A DNA stretch of 64,000 nt from CANHBY01 sp031374415 (GTDB lineage: Bacteria; Pseudomonadota; Gammaproteobacteria; Burkholderiales; Burkholderiaceae_C), in NCBI GenBank assembly GCA_031374415.1, contig JANMGB010000119.1, forward strand, positions 124,001 through 188,000, written 5' to 3'. Positions within the stretch are counted from its first letter, which is position 1. Each line of letters opens with the position of its first letter. The position numbers and the translations under genes were made by a program. Below, piece by piece: positions 33,254 to 41,484 of this stretch. Under the pieces are notes generated by a model. The model had not been told where the DNA came from. It did not search any database and was given only the letters and a program-made list of their open reading frames with translations.

Positions 33254-34459
33254 ATGAGCCAGCCCCCACTCGAGTCGACCTTGGACCCCGTCACCCAGCT
33301 GATCCATCACCCCTACGTGCCGCCAGGGGGATTCGAGGCCATGGCGCCTCCCGTGCACCGTGCCTCGACAGTGATTTTTCCAAACACCGCGGCCCTGCAT
33401 GCACGCCAGTGGAAGGACAAGACGGGCTACACCTATGGTCTGCACGGCACGCCCACCACGTTCACCCTCGAAGAACGCATCGCCACCCTGGAGGGGGGTC
33501 TGCAGTGCTTGCTGGTGCCGAGTGGTTTGGCTGCTATCAGCTTGGTGGACATGGCCTTGTTGTGCTCGGGCGACGAGGTGCTGATTCCGGACAATGCCTA
33601 TGGCCCCAACAAAGAGTTGGCGCGGCATGAGTTGGCAAGCTGGGGAATCTCACACCGCTTGTACGACCCTCTGGATGTGACGGCCGTGGCGCGGTCAATG
33701 ACGCCAGCCACGCGCCTGCTGTGGGTCGAGGCCCCTGGCTCGATCACGATGGAGTTTCCCGACCTGGTCGGCCTCGTGCGTTTGGCGCGTGAGCGGGGCG
33801 TGTTGATCGCCCTAGACAACACCTGGGGCGCGGGGCTGGCGTTCAATCCGTTTGATTTGACGGGCGACGGCAAGCTGGGGGTCGATATCTCAGTGCAGGC
33901 CTTGACGAAGTTTCCTTCGGGGGGGGGCGATGTGTTGATGGGTTCGGTCACGACGCGCGACTTGCCCTTGCACCACCGTTTGAAGTTCTCGCACATGCGC
34001 GTGGGCTGGGGTGTGGGGGCCAATGATGTGGAGTTGGTGCTGCGCTCTTTGCCTACGATGGCCTTGCGCTACGACGCACAGGATCGCAGTGCGCGGGCAC
34101 TCGCCGCGTGGTGGGCGCAGCAGCCGGAGGTACTTCAGTTGCTGCACCCTGCGCTGGCGGGCTCGCCGGGGCATGTGCATTGGCAGGCCTTGAGCACGCG
34201 TGCTGCCGGGCTGTTTTCAGTCGTGTTGGATGCGCGCTTCAGTGGTGAGCAGGTGGATGCGTTTTTGGATTCCCTGCGCTTGTTCAAGCTCGGCTACTCC
34301 TGGGCCGGGCCTGTCAGCCTGGTGGTGCCCTACGACTTGTCGGTCCTGCGGGCCCACCCTGCTTGGCCAGGCAGGGTGGTGAGATTTTCGATGGGGCTGG
34401 AGGCGGTTGATGATTTGATACAGGACTGCGCCCAGGCGCTGCAAGTGCTGCGCAGTTGA
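33254..34459 (+). CDS. metC: Cystathionine beta-lyase
   Basis: The 401 aa Cys/Met PLP enzyme converts cystathionine to homocysteine. TYGLHGTPTTFTLEERIATL is a typical MetC phrase, and the PLP lysine is in QALTKFPSGGGDVLMGS at about residue 216. The N-terminal VNRAST-like segment reads VHRASTVIF. I prefer ATG 33254, 2 bp after the rimO stop; GTG 33248 overlapping that stop is possible. With metZ, the cell can make homocysteine by both sulfhydrylation and transsulfuration. Confidence 0.9.
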   Translation: MSQPPLESTLDPVTQLIHHPYVPPGGFEAMAPPVHRASTVIFPNTAALHARQWKDKTGYTYGLHGTPTTFTLEERIATLEGGLQCLLVPSGLAAISLVDMALLCSGDEVLIPDNAYGPNKELARHELASWGISHRLYDPLDVTAVARSMTPATRLLWVEAPGSITMEFPDLVGLVRLARERGVLIALDNTWGAGLAFNPFDLTGDGKLGVDISVQALTKFPSGGGDVLMGSVTTRDLPLHHRLKFSHMRVGWGVGANDVELVLRSLPTMALRYDAQDRSARALAAWWAQQPEVLQLLHPALAGSPGHVHWQALSTRAAGLFSVVLDARFSGEQVDAFLDSLRLFKLGYSWAGPVSLVVPYDLSVLRAHPAWPGRVVRFSMGLEAVDDLIQDCAQALQVLRS

Positions 34460-34527
34460 CTCCCTGAGCACCGGTTGGAAGACGTCTTTGACGTGTATTG
34501 CGCGGGATCATACGGGCTTTGCTTAGC

Positions 34528-34549
34528 AGCTTTTTCCATCAAAAAAGCT
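34528..34549. other. Hairpin in the metC-tsaD spacer
   Basis: AGCTTTTT (34528-34535) pairs with AAAAAGCT (34542-34549) around a 6-nt loop. It has no GC core, so it is a weak terminator at best. Apart from this, the 429-bp spacer (34460-34888) holds only the small open frame at 34670 and the tsaD promoter region. Confidence 0.3.
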
Positions 34550-34669
34550 GACGCTTATCAGTGGCTCAAGTGCGGAGCTTGACGGTCGATAAGCCTGGGG
34601 TCACGTGGGGTTCTGCCGTGGGAGCAACGCGTGAAATATGTCACTGCGTTCAACTGAAAGGTCCAACAC

Positions 34670-34762
34670 ATGCGTTCGATTGCGCTCAACCCCCGTCGTA
34701 TCCTGACTCTGTGTGTGCTGACGCCTGTGGCGATCGGTGTGGTGTGGATGTTGGCAGGCTGA
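34670..34762 (+). CDS. Possible 30-residue single-pass membrane peptide
   Basis: ATG 34670 opens a 30-codon frame: a basic head (MRSIALNPRR) then a hydrophobic helix (ILTLCVLTPVAIGVVWMLAG) and TGA. GAAAGG lies 8-13 nt upstream, a good ribosome-binding site. The shape, positive-inside head plus one helix, is that of many small membrane proteins. There is no family match that I recognise, and such a frame can occur by chance. It lies in the 429-bp spacer between metC and tsaD. Confidence 0.35.
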   Translation: MRSIALNPRRILTLCVLTPVAIGVVWMLAG

Positions 34763-34860
34763 GGCGGCAGCCGACGCATTTCCCGCGAGTTTGTCGGTCG
34801 GTGTGCCGACGGAGCTGAGCAATTCGACCCCAGTCATTTTTCGACCGTGATCTGCAGGGG

Positions 34861-34888
34861 GGGGGCGCTGCCTCTAAACTCCGCCCCC
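34861..34888 (+). promoter_or_regulatory. GC-rich hairpin and -10-like box ending at the tsaD ATG
   Basis: GGGGGCG (34861-34867) is the exact complement of CGCCCCC (34882-34888), whose last base touches the tsaD start codon. The loop contains TAAACT (34875-34880), 8 nt before the ATG and a possible -10 box. There is no Shine-Dalgarno sequence. If transcription starts at the ATG the repeat acts only as DNA; if it starts upstream, the stem would hinder initiation. Confidence 0.45.
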
Positions 34889-35938
34889 ATGCACATTCTG
34901 GGAATCGAATCTTCTTGCGACGAAACCGGCGTGGCCTTGGTTGAATGCCAGGCCCATGGCGTTCCCTGTCTGCTCGCCCACGCCTTGCACAGCCAGATCG
35001 ACATGCATCAGGCTTACGGTGGCGTGGTTCCTGAACTGGCCTCACGAGACCACATCAGGCGCGTGATCCCCTTGTTGCAGCAGGTCTTGCGTGAGGCCGG
35101 AGTGACGCGCCAAGCCATTGACAGAGTAGCGTACACCCGGGGGCCCGGTTTGGCCGGGGCTTTGCTGGTGGGGGCTGGCGTTGCCAGCGCGCTGGCAGCC
35201 GCACTCGATGTGCCCGTCTCAGGGGTCCACCACCTGGAGGGGCACTTGCTGTCCCCGTTTTTGTCCGCTGATCCCCCAGAGTTTCCTTTTGTGGCGCTGC
35301 TGGTGTCGGGCGGGCACACTCAGCTGATGCGGGTGGACGATGTCGGTCAGTACACCTTGTTAGGGGAAACGATTGATGATGCGGCGGGCGAAGCTTTTGA
35401 CAAGTCAGCCAAATTGATGGGCTTGGGCTACCCAGGCGGTCCGGCTCTGGCCCGCTTGGCCGAAGCCGGAAACCCGGATCGCTTCGCTCTACCTCGCCCC
35501 TTGCTGCACAGCCCCAACCTGAACTTCTCTTTTGCGGGGCTGAAGACGGCAGTGCGCACCCAAGTACTCAAGCTGGCCGAGCCGCGCTTGCCACAAGACT
35601 TGGCGGATGTCGCCGCGGCGACTGAGCTGGCCATTGTCGACGTCTTGGTTCACAAATCACTCGCGGCACTCAAAGAGACCGGCCTGCGTCGCCTGGTGGT
35701 GGCCGGTGGGGTGGGCGCCAACCGCAGCTTGCGTGCCCGCTTGAATGACGCCTGCCATCGGCGCCAGGTGAGGGTGCACTACCCCGAGCTGGCCTTGTGC
35801 ACCGACAACGGCGCCATGATTGCTTTGGCCGCTGGCATGCGCTGGCAGCGCGGCTTGCTCGAGGACGCGACGGAGTATGGTTTTGGCGTTTTGCCGCGCT
35901 GGGCCCTCGACACATGCTCGGCGGCTGATCAAGGCTGA
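34889..35938 (+). CDS. tsaD: tRNA N6-adenosine threonylcarbamoyltransferase TsaD
   Basis: The 349 aa enzyme transfers threonylcarbamoyl to A37 of ANN-decoding tRNAs with TsaB/TsaE. The N-terminus MHILGIESSCDETGVALV is the family signature. Metal ligands are in HSQIDMHQAYGGVVPELASR, and LLVSGGHTQL and FSFAGLKTAVRT are conserved. ATG 34889 gives the canonical start; the in-frame codon at 34847 would add an atypical leader. tsaD lies upstream of rpsO but probably has a separate promoter. Confidence 0.97.
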   Translation: MHILGIESSCDETGVALVECQAHGVPCLLAHALHSQIDMHQAYGGVVPELASRDHIRRVIPLLQQVLREAGVTRQAIDRVAYTRGPGLAGALLVGAGVASALAAALDVPVSGVHHLEGHLLSPFLSADPPEFPFVALLVSGGHTQLMRVDDVGQYTLLGETIDDAAGEAFDKSAKLMGLGYPGGPALARLAEAGNPDRFALPRPLLHSPNLNFSFAGLKTAVRTQVLKLAEPRLPQDLADVAAATELAIVDVLVHKSLAALKETGLRRLVVAGGVGANRSLRARLNDACHRRQVRVHYPELALCTDNGAMIALAAGMRWQRGLLEDATEYGFGVLPRWALDTCSAADQG

Positions 35939-35954
35939 GGCCAGGCTTTCCAGC

Positions 35955-36020
35955 TATAATCAACCCTTTCAGGGTCAATTTGCCCGAAAAACCGCACGGC
36001 GCCGGTACGTTTCACTGGCG
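35955..36020 (+). promoter_or_regulatory. rpsO: rpsO -10 box and leader hairpin
   Basis: TATAAT (35955-35960) is an exact -10 consensus just after tsaD, giving an rpsO leader of about 80 nt. In that leader CGCCGGT (36000-36006) pairs with ACTGGCG (36014-36020), 7 bp with one G-U, about 30 nt before the start. S15 represses its own translation through leader RNA structures in several bacteria, so this stem is a candidate site; that role is inferred. Confidence 0.5.
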
Positions 36021-36049
36021 ACCGCAAGTCATATTTACAGGAAACACCC

Positions 36050-36319
36050 ATGACCACCAGCACAGCCCAAAAGGCCGACATCGTCAAAGAAAATGCCCGC
36101 AGCGCCAACGATACCGGGTCTCCGGAAGTCCAGGTCGCCTTGCTCACCGCTCGCATCAACGATCTAACCCCCCATTTCAAGACCCACAAAAAAGACCACC
36201 ATGGTCGCCGTGGTCTGCTGAAGTTGGTCAACGCACGCAAAAGCCTGCTGACCTATCTGAGAGGCCGTGATGCCGACCGCTATACCGCATTGATCCAGAA
36301 GCTGGGTCTGCGCAAATAA
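36050..36319 (+). CDS. rpsO: 30S ribosomal protein S15
   Basis: The 89 aa protein is S15, a primary 16S rRNA binder of the small subunit. NDTGSPEVQVALLTARINDL, the FKTHKKDHHGRRGLLKLV core and the end YTALIQKLGLRK are canonical. An AGGAAAC ribosome-binding site precedes ATG 36050. It is followed by a terminator-like hairpin and then pnp, the universal rpsO-pnp order. Confidence 0.99.
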   Translation: MTTSTAQKADIVKENARSANDTGSPEVQVALLTARINDLTPHFKTHKKDHHGRRGLLKLVNARKSLLTYLRGRDADRYTALIQKLGLRK

Positions 36320-36337
36320 TCCAAGTTCACGAGAACC

Positions 36338-36376
36338 AAGAGCCTGTCTGGCCCCCCAGCACAGGCTCTTTGTTAT
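36338..36376 (+). terminator. Hairpin terminator after rpsO
   Basis: AAGAGCCTGT (36338-36347) pairs perfectly with ACAGGCTCTT (36361-36370) across a 13-nt loop, followed by TGTTATT. The 10-bp stem lies 19 nt after the rpsO stop and probably terminates part of the rpsO transcripts before pnp. Confidence 0.75.
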
Positions 36377-36497
36377 TGTGTGTCAGGCGCCAGGCCGCTC
36401 AGGGCCTTGAAGTCGGGAGCAGCTTGGCGCGTGCCATTTTTGCAGTGAAGTCACTCTGGACAAGCTGGTGCAACGCTGCACTAGGCGACGGGTGTGT

Positions 36498-36548
36498 CAT
36501 TCCAAGGCGGTTGTGGGCAAAACTTGGCCCCTCAGCCGCGCTGGAATG
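36498..36548 (+). promoter_or_regulatory. pnp: Long stem-loop in the pnp leader
   Basis: 36498-36516 pairs with 36530-36548: 16 of 19 positions (one G-U), with a two-base internal mismatch and a 13-nt loop. It lies about 72 nt upstream of the pnp start in the 301-bp rpsO-pnp spacer. In E. coli a pnp leader stem is cut by RNase III and PNPase then degrades its own message; this stem is in the equivalent place. Function here is inferred. The rest of the spacer shows nothing else I can name. Confidence 0.6.
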
Positions 36549-36620
36549 GCATCCAAGCAGCTTCAATCCAGTGGCAAGTCAATGTGCCATCCGGCACCCT
36601 ACACAACAACGGAGAAAGCC

Positions 36621-38747
36621 ATGAGCAGCATGTTCAACAAAGTCACCAAGACCTTCCAATGGGGTCAAAACACCGTCACCCTGGAGACGGGTGAAATTGC
36701 CCGCCAAGCCAGCGGTGCCGTGATCGTCAACATGGACGACACCGTGATCTTGGCCACCGTGGTTTCCGCCAAGAACGCCAAACCCGGGCAAGACTTTTTC
36801 CCCTTGACCGTCGATTATCTCGAGAAGACCTACGCCGCCGGCAAAATCCCGGGCAGCTTTTTCAAGCGTGAAGGCCGCCCCAGCGAGCTCGAGACGCTCA
36901 CGTCTCGCCTGATCGACCGCCCCCTGCGCCCGCTGTTTCCTGAGGGTTTTTTCAACGAAGTCCAGGTTGTGATTCATGTGCTGTCCCTGAACCCTGAGGT
37001 GGCCGCTGACATCCCCTCACTGATCGGTGCCAGCGCAGCTTTGGCCATCTCCGGCGTGCCCTTTAACGGCCCCATTGGTGCGGCTCGCGTCGGCTACCTT
37101 CACGGCGAGTACGTGCTCAACCCCAGCAAGGCCCAGTTGAGCGAGTCCAAGATGGACCTCGTCGTGGCGGGTACCCAAGCCGCGGTGCTGATGGTCGAGT
37201 CCGAAGCTCAGCAGCTCAGCGAAGAAGTGATGCTCGGTGGTGTCGTGTTTGGCCACGAGCAAGGCAACATTGCGATTGCAGCCATCAACGACCTCGTGCG
37301 CGATGCTGGCAAGCCCGCCTGGGATTGGCAGCCGCCCGCCAAGGATGAGCCCTTCATTGCGAAGGTCAATGCCCTGGCCGAAGGCCCCCTGCGCGAGGCC
37401 TACCAAATCCGCTCCAAGCAGCTGCGTACCCAAGCCACGCGTGAAGCCTACGCCAGCGCCAAGGCCGCCCTCAAGGCAGAAGGCTTGCCATTCGATGACG
37501 TCAAGCTCGATGCCCTGTTGTTCGACATTGAAGCCAAGATCGTTCGCGGTCAAATCTTGTCAGGCGAGCCCCGCATCGACGGTCGCGACACCCGCACCGT
37601 GCGCCAGATCGAAATCCGCAACAGCGTGCTGCCTCGCGTGCATGGCTCCAGCCTGTTCACACGGGGTGAAACCCAGGCGCTCGTGGCAGCCACCTTGGGC
37701 ACCGACCGCGACGCGCAAAAAATTGATGCCTTGGCGGGAGAGTTCTCCGAGCACTTCATGCTGCACTACAACATGCCCCCCTTCGCCACCGGCGAGACCG
37801 GCCGCGTGGGCACGCCCAAGCGCCGCGAAGTGGGCCACGGCCGACTGGCCAAGCGGGCCTTGGCGGCTGTGCTGCCGGACCGTGGCGACTTCCCCTACGC
37901 CATGCGAGTGGTGTCGGAAATCACCGAATCCAACGGTTCATCCTCGATGGCTTCGGTGTGTGGTGGCTGTTTGGCGCTGATGGACGCGGGTGTGCCCTTG
38001 AAGGCGCACGTTGCCGGTATCGCGATGGGCCTGATCAAGGACGGTAACCGCTTTGCCGTGTTGACCGACATCTTGGGCGACGAAGATCACCTCGGCGACA
38101 TGGACTTCAAAGTGGCGGGCACCAGCACAGGTGTGACCGCCTTGCAAATGGACATCAAAATCCAAGGCATCACCAAAGAGATCATGCAAGTCGCGCTGGC
38201 CCAAGCCAAAGAGGCTCGCCTGCACATCCTGGGCAAAATGGTCGAAGCCATGGGCACAGCGAAGACCGAGGTGTCTGAGTTCGCTCCACGCTTGTTCACC
38301 ATGAAGATCAACCCCGAGAAGATCCGCGACATCATCGGCAAGGGTGGCGCTGTCATTCGCGCCCTGACCGAAGAGACCGGCACTCAGATCAACATCGATG
38401 AAGACGGCACCATCACCATCGCATCCAACGACAGTGAAAAGGCCGCTGTTGCCAAGCGCCGCATTGAAGAGATCACCGCCGAAGTTGAAATCGGCAAGAT
38501 CTACGAAGGCCCGGTCACCAAGATTCTCGATTTTGGTGCCCTGATCAACCTGCTGCCGGGCAAAGATGGTTTGTTGCACATCAGCCAGATTGCTCACCAG
38601 CGCGTGGAGAAGGTCACTGACTTCCTCAAGGAAGGCCAAATCGTCAAGGTCAAGGTGCTCGAGACCGACGAAAAAGGGCGTGTCAAGCTGTCCATGAAAG
38701 CCCTGATCGAGCGCGAGGCGGCACCCCAGCCGGCAGAGCAGGTTTGA
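36621..38747 (+). CDS. pnp: Polyribonucleotide nucleotidyltransferase (PNPase)
   Basis: The 708 aa 3'-5' phosphorolytic exoribonuclease has two RNase PH-like domains (the second beginning near RIDGRDTRTVRQIEIRN), with the catalytic region DRGDFPYAMRVVSEITESNG. A KH domain (IRDIIGKGGAVIRALTEETG) and an S1 domain (YEGPVTKILDFGALINLLPG) end the protein. ATG 36621 follows GGAGAAAG and gives the usual start MSSMFNKVTKTFQWGQ. An upstream in-frame start at 36468 would run through the leader stem and is rejected. Confidence 0.98.
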   Translation: MSSMFNKVTKTFQWGQNTVTLETGEIARQASGAVIVNMDDTVILATVVSAKNAKPGQDFFPLTVDYLEKTYAAGKIPGSFFKREGRPSELETLTSRLIDRPLRPLFPEGFFNEVQVVIHVLSLNPEVAADIPSLIGASAALAISGVPFNGPIGAARVGYLHGEYVLNPSKAQLSESKMDLVVAGTQAAVLMVESEAQQLSEEVMLGGVVFGHEQGNIAIAAINDLVRDAGKPAWDWQPPAKDEPFIAKVNALAEGPLREAYQIRSKQLRTQATREAYASAKAALKAEGLPFDDVKLDALLFDIEAKIVRGQILSGEPRIDGRDTRTVRQIEIRNSVLPRVHGSSLFTRGETQALVAATLGTDRDAQKIDALAGEFSEHFMLHYNMPPFATGETGRVGTPKRREVGHGRLAKRALAAVLPDRGDFPYAMRVVSEITESNGSSSMASVCGGCLALMDAGVPLKAHVAGIAMGLIKDGNRFAVLTDILGDEDHLGDMDFKVAGTSTGVTALQMDIKIQGITKEIMQVALAQAKEARLHILGKMVEAMGTAKTEVSEFAPRLFTMKINPEKIRDIIGKGGAVIRALTEETGTQINIDEDGTITIASNDSEKAAVAKRRIEEITAEVEIGKIYEGPVTKILDFGALINLLPGKDGLLHISQIAHQRVEKVTDFLKEGQIVKVKVLETDEKGRVKLSMKALIEREAAPQPAEQV

Positions 38748-38796
38748 CCGAACGTCCCGCCCGGCAGTGCTGTCGGGCTGTGCCCAAGACTTGTCC

Positions 38797-39789
38797 ATGC
38801 AGATGAATGTCGTCGAAATCAGCTCCTTCGGTGCGCCCGACGTGCTGCGCTTGGCGCAGCGTGTGCGGCCCGCTCCCGGCGTCGGGGAGTTGCTCATTCA
38901 GGTGACAGCCAGTGGCATCAATCGCCCGGATGTCTTGCAACGCAAGGGGCACTATGCAGCCCCCCCGGGGGTCTCTGACATCCCCGGCCTGGAAGTGGCG
39001 GGGATCGTGGTGGATGGTGATCGGCATGCCATGGCCGCCGCGGGTTGGCAGGTGGGTGATCGTGTCTGTGCCCTCGTTGCCGGTGGGGGCTATGCGCAGT
39101 ATTGCGTTGCGCCTGTGGGCCAATGCCTGCCCATCCCTTTGGGTTTGAGTGATGTGCAGGCCGCCTGCTTGCCCGAAACCTGCTTCACAGTGTGGTCTAA
39201 CGTATTTGAGCGCGGTGCCCTGCAGCCCGGCGAAACCCTGCTGGTGCAGGGTGGCAGCAGTGGCATCGGGGTCACGGCCATTCAGATGGCAAAGGCCTGG
39301 GGGGCGACGGTTCTTGTGACGGTCGGTTCCGCTGAAAAGGCAGCCGCCTGTTTGGCCTTGGGTGCTGACCACGCCATTCTCTACCGCGAGGAAGATTTTT
39401 CCGCGCAAGCATTGCGGCTCACGGACGGCCGAGGCGTGGACGTCATCCTCGACATGATCGCCGGTGACTACATTGCCCGCGAGTTGGCCTGCATGGCCGA
39501 AGATGGGCGTTTGGTATTGATTGCTGTGCAGGGCGGTACCCGTGCGCAGTTTGATGCCGGTGTTGTTTTGCGTCGGCGTTTGACGGTAACAGGCTCCACG
39601 TTGCGTGCCCGCTCACTCGCGTTCAAAGCCCGCCTGGCGCAAGCCGTCAAGGATGTTGTTTGGCCCTGGGTGGCGGCACAACGGGTCAAACCCGTGTTGT
39701 TCCAAAGTTTCGAAGCGGGCAGGGCGGCACAAGCCCATGCGCTGATGGAGTCCAACCAACACATCGGCAAATTGGTGCTGACGTGGTAG
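38797..39789 (+). CDS. NAD(P)H quinone oxidoreductase (PIG3/zeta-crystallin type MDR)
   Basis: The 330 aa medium-chain dehydrogenase lacks zinc ligands. NRPDVLQRKGHYAAPPGVSD, typical of the PIG3-type subfamily, is at about residues 45-64. The cofactor loop VQGGSSGIGVTAIQMAKAWG is at about residues 150-169. Family members reduce quinones with NADPH. The start could be ATG 38797 or 38803; neither has a clear ribosome-binding site. Its place between pnp and tpiA is characteristic of Comamonadaceae gene order. Confidence 0.88.
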   Translation: MQMNVVEISSFGAPDVLRLAQRVRPAPGVGELLIQVTASGINRPDVLQRKGHYAAPPGVSDIPGLEVAGIVVDGDRHAMAAAGWQVGDRVCALVAGGGYAQYCVAPVGQCLPIPLGLSDVQAACLPETCFTVWSNVFERGALQPGETLLVQGGSSGIGVTAIQMAKAWGATVLVTVGSAEKAAACLALGADHAILYREEDFSAQALRLTDGRGVDVILDMIAGDYIARELACMAEDGRLVLIAVQGGTRAQFDAGVVLRRRLTVTGSTLRARSLAFKARLAQAVKDVVWPWVAAQRVKPVLFQSFEAGRAAQAHALMESNQHIGKLVLTW

Positions 39790-39847
39790 GGCGCACCTCG
39801 ACTCGACTCAACCTATTCACAGCATCAAGATTCAACAGGAGCTAGAA

Positions 39848-40591
39848 ATGCGTCGTCCCCTGGTGGTGGGTAACTGGAAAATGAATGGCAGCCGTGCTGC
39901 CAACAGTGCCTTGTTGGCTGAGTTGCGTGAAGCCGCGGCCCTTGTGCCCTGCGATCTGGCTGTCTGTCCGCCTGCGGTCTATCTGGCTGATGTAGGCACG
40001 GCGCTGAAAGGCTCCAAGGTCGCTTGGGGTGGGCAAGATTGCTCCGCTCACGAGCCCGGCGCATTCACAGGCGAGGTCGCGGCCGTCATGCTGCAAGAAT
40101 TGGGCAGCACCTTCGTGATCGTGGGGCACTCTGAGCGCCGCACTCTGCATGGTGAGTCCGACCAGTTGGTGGCGGACAAAGCCAAGGTGGCCTTGGCACA
40201 TGGGTTGGTGCCCATCGTTTGTGTGGGCGAGACCCTCAGCGAGCGTGAGGCTGGCCAAACCACCGCGGTGGTCAAGCGCCAGCTGTCCGCCGTGATTCAT
40301 ACCCTGGGGCAATGTGTGCCCCAGATGGTGGTGGCATATGAGCCTGTGTGGGCTATTGGCACGGGCCGCACCGCCTCCCCTGAGCAGGCCCAAGAGGTCC
40401 ACGCCGTTTTGCGGGCGCAATTGGCCGCAGCAACGCCCCAGGCTGAGCACATGCGCTTGCTGTATGGCGGTAGCGTGAAGCCTGACAATGCTGCGGTGCT
40501 GTTTGGGCAGGCTGATATCGACGGTGGGTTGATCGGTGGTGCCGCACTGAAGGCGGCTGACTTTTTGGCGATCGCGCGCGCAGCCGCGTGA
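39848..40591 (+). CDS. tpiA: Triosephosphate isomerase
   Basis: The 247 aa glycolytic enzyme interconverts DHAP and glyceraldehyde-3-phosphate. It shows GNWKMNGS (Lys at about residue 12), the catalytic His in VIVGHSERR, the catalytic Glu in AYEPVWAIGTG and the phosphate loop LYGGSVKPDNA. AGGAGCTAG before ATG 39848 is a strong ribosome-binding site. It precedes secG by 28 bp, the common tpiA-secG pair. Confidence 0.98.
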   Translation: MRRPLVVGNWKMNGSRAANSALLAELREAAALVPCDLAVCPPAVYLADVGTALKGSKVAWGGQDCSAHEPGAFTGEVAAVMLQELGSTFVIVGHSERRTLHGESDQLVADKAKVALAHGLVPIVCVGETLSEREAGQTTAVVKRQLSAVIHTLGQCVPQMVVAYEPVWAIGTGRTASPEQAQEVHAVLRAQLAAATPQAEHMRLLYGGSVKPDNAAVLFGQADIDGGLIGGAALKAADFLAIARAAA

Positions 40592-40619
40592 GACGCCCTG
40601 ACATTGGAGTGATTGAGAC

Positions 40620-41081
40620 ATGAACTGGTTGACGAATTTGATCGTGGTGGTGCAAATCTTGACGGGTCTCGCCATCGTGGGTTTGGTGTTGGTCCAACAA
40701 GGCAAGGGGGCCGACATGGGGGCCTCGTTTGGCAGCGGTGCATCGGGCAGTTTGTTTGGGGCCACAGGCAGTGCCAACTTCCTGTCCCGCTCGACGGCGG
40801 TGTGTGCGGCTGTTTTCTTTGCCTGCACGCTGGCATTGGCGTTTTTTGCGCACGGCGTGAAGTCCAATGCGGCTCAGGAAAGCGTTCTTGACAGTCCCCT
40901 GTCCGGCAGCGCGACGGGTACGCCCGTCGGGGCATCTGCGCCGGTGACCACCGATGCGGCCAAAACCTCGGCCGTTCCCAGCGCTGTGCCGACAGCCGTG
41001 CCGGGGTCGGTGACGCCTGTTGTGCCCAGCGTGCCCGCCGCAGCTGCGGCCTCAGCTGCTGATTCTGCCGCCTCCAAATAA
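40620..41081 (+). CDS. secG: Preprotein translocase subunit SecG
   Basis: The 153 aa inner-membrane protein has two helices (about residues 5-22 and 56-78) flanking VLVQQGKGADMGASFGSGAS and SLFGATGSANFLSRST, the SecG signature. The tail of about 70 residues is rich in Ala, Val and Pro with AVP-type repeats and low complexity, longer than in E. coli but normal for betaproteobacteria. It assists SecYE in protein export. Confidence 0.96.
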   Translation: MNWLTNLIVVVQILTGLAIVGLVLVQQGKGADMGASFGSGASGSLFGATGSANFLSRSTAVCAAVFFACTLALAFFAHGVKSNAAQESVLDSPLSGSATGTPVGASAPVTTDAAKTSAVPSAVPTAVPGSVTPVVPSVPAAAAASAADSAASK

Positions 41082-41144
41082 CTCAGGGCCAAGAGAGCCC
41101 GAAGCCGTCACGACACGAACTGCGCGTTGTGGTTTTGGTGTCCA

Positions 41145-41180
41145 CTCAGGCAGGGTTTAGCCTGAGTTTCGGGTTAGAAT
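41145..41180 (+). promoter_or_regulatory. Hairpin followed by a -10-like box upstream of tRNA-Leu
   Basis: CTCAGGC (41145-41151) pairs with GCCTGAG (41160-41166) across an 8-nt loop, which may end secG transcripts. TAGAAT (41175-41180) just after it could be the -10 box of the tRNA-Leu/nuo transcript, but no good -35 box is seen, and the tRNA begins 138 nt downstream. Confidence 0.35.
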
Positions 41181-41317
41181 AGAGAGCTGTTTGGGGCTCA
41201 AACTTTGCGCTCGGGGTCGGAAGGCTCAAAGCGTTGCCTCATGCTTCAAGCAGGGTGCTTTTAACAGCAGCTCTGGCCAATCGGCTCGGGCTGTTTATCT
41301 GGGTGTTTTTTTCCCGG

Positions 41318-41402
41318 GCCGACGTGGTGAAATTGGTAGACACGCTATCTTGAGGGGGTAGTGGCGAAAGCTGTGCGAGTTCGAGTCTCGCCGTCGGCAC
41401 CA
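41318..41402 (+). tRNA. tRNA-Leu (anticodon GAG)
   Basis: The 85-nt class II tRNA has acceptor GCCGACG/CGTCGGC, a D arm with GGTAGACACGC, anticodon loop CTTGAGG, a long variable arm (GTGGCGAAAGCTGT), a T arm with TTCGAGT and encoded CCA. It lies 82 bp upstream of nuoA, so the tRNA and the nuo operon are probably transcribed together. Confidence 0.98.
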
Positions 41403-41419
41403 AATGCAAATTGTTCCAA

Positions 41420-41450
41420 AAGACGCTGCTCCGCAAGGTTTGCGCGTCTT
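41420..41450 (+). other. Hairpin between tRNA-Leu and nuoA
   Basis: AAGACGC (41420-41426) pairs with GCGTCTT (41444-41450), a perfect 7-bp stem, 18 nt after the tRNA CCA end. There is no real T-tract. It could be a partial terminator or a processing site that separates the tRNA from the nuo message. Confidence 0.45.
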
Positions 41451-41484
41451 GTCTGCAACGATCATCGGAAGCCGGCGACAAACC

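Noticed and set aside
34425..34456. Inverted repeat ACTGCGC/GCGCAGT at the metC stop as a terminator
   Set aside because: It overlaps the coding end and is not followed by T residues.
36468..36620. Extended N-terminus for PNPase
   Set aside because: It would translate the leader stem and lacks a ribosome-binding site, while ATG 36621 has GGAGAAAG and gives the canonical N-terminus.
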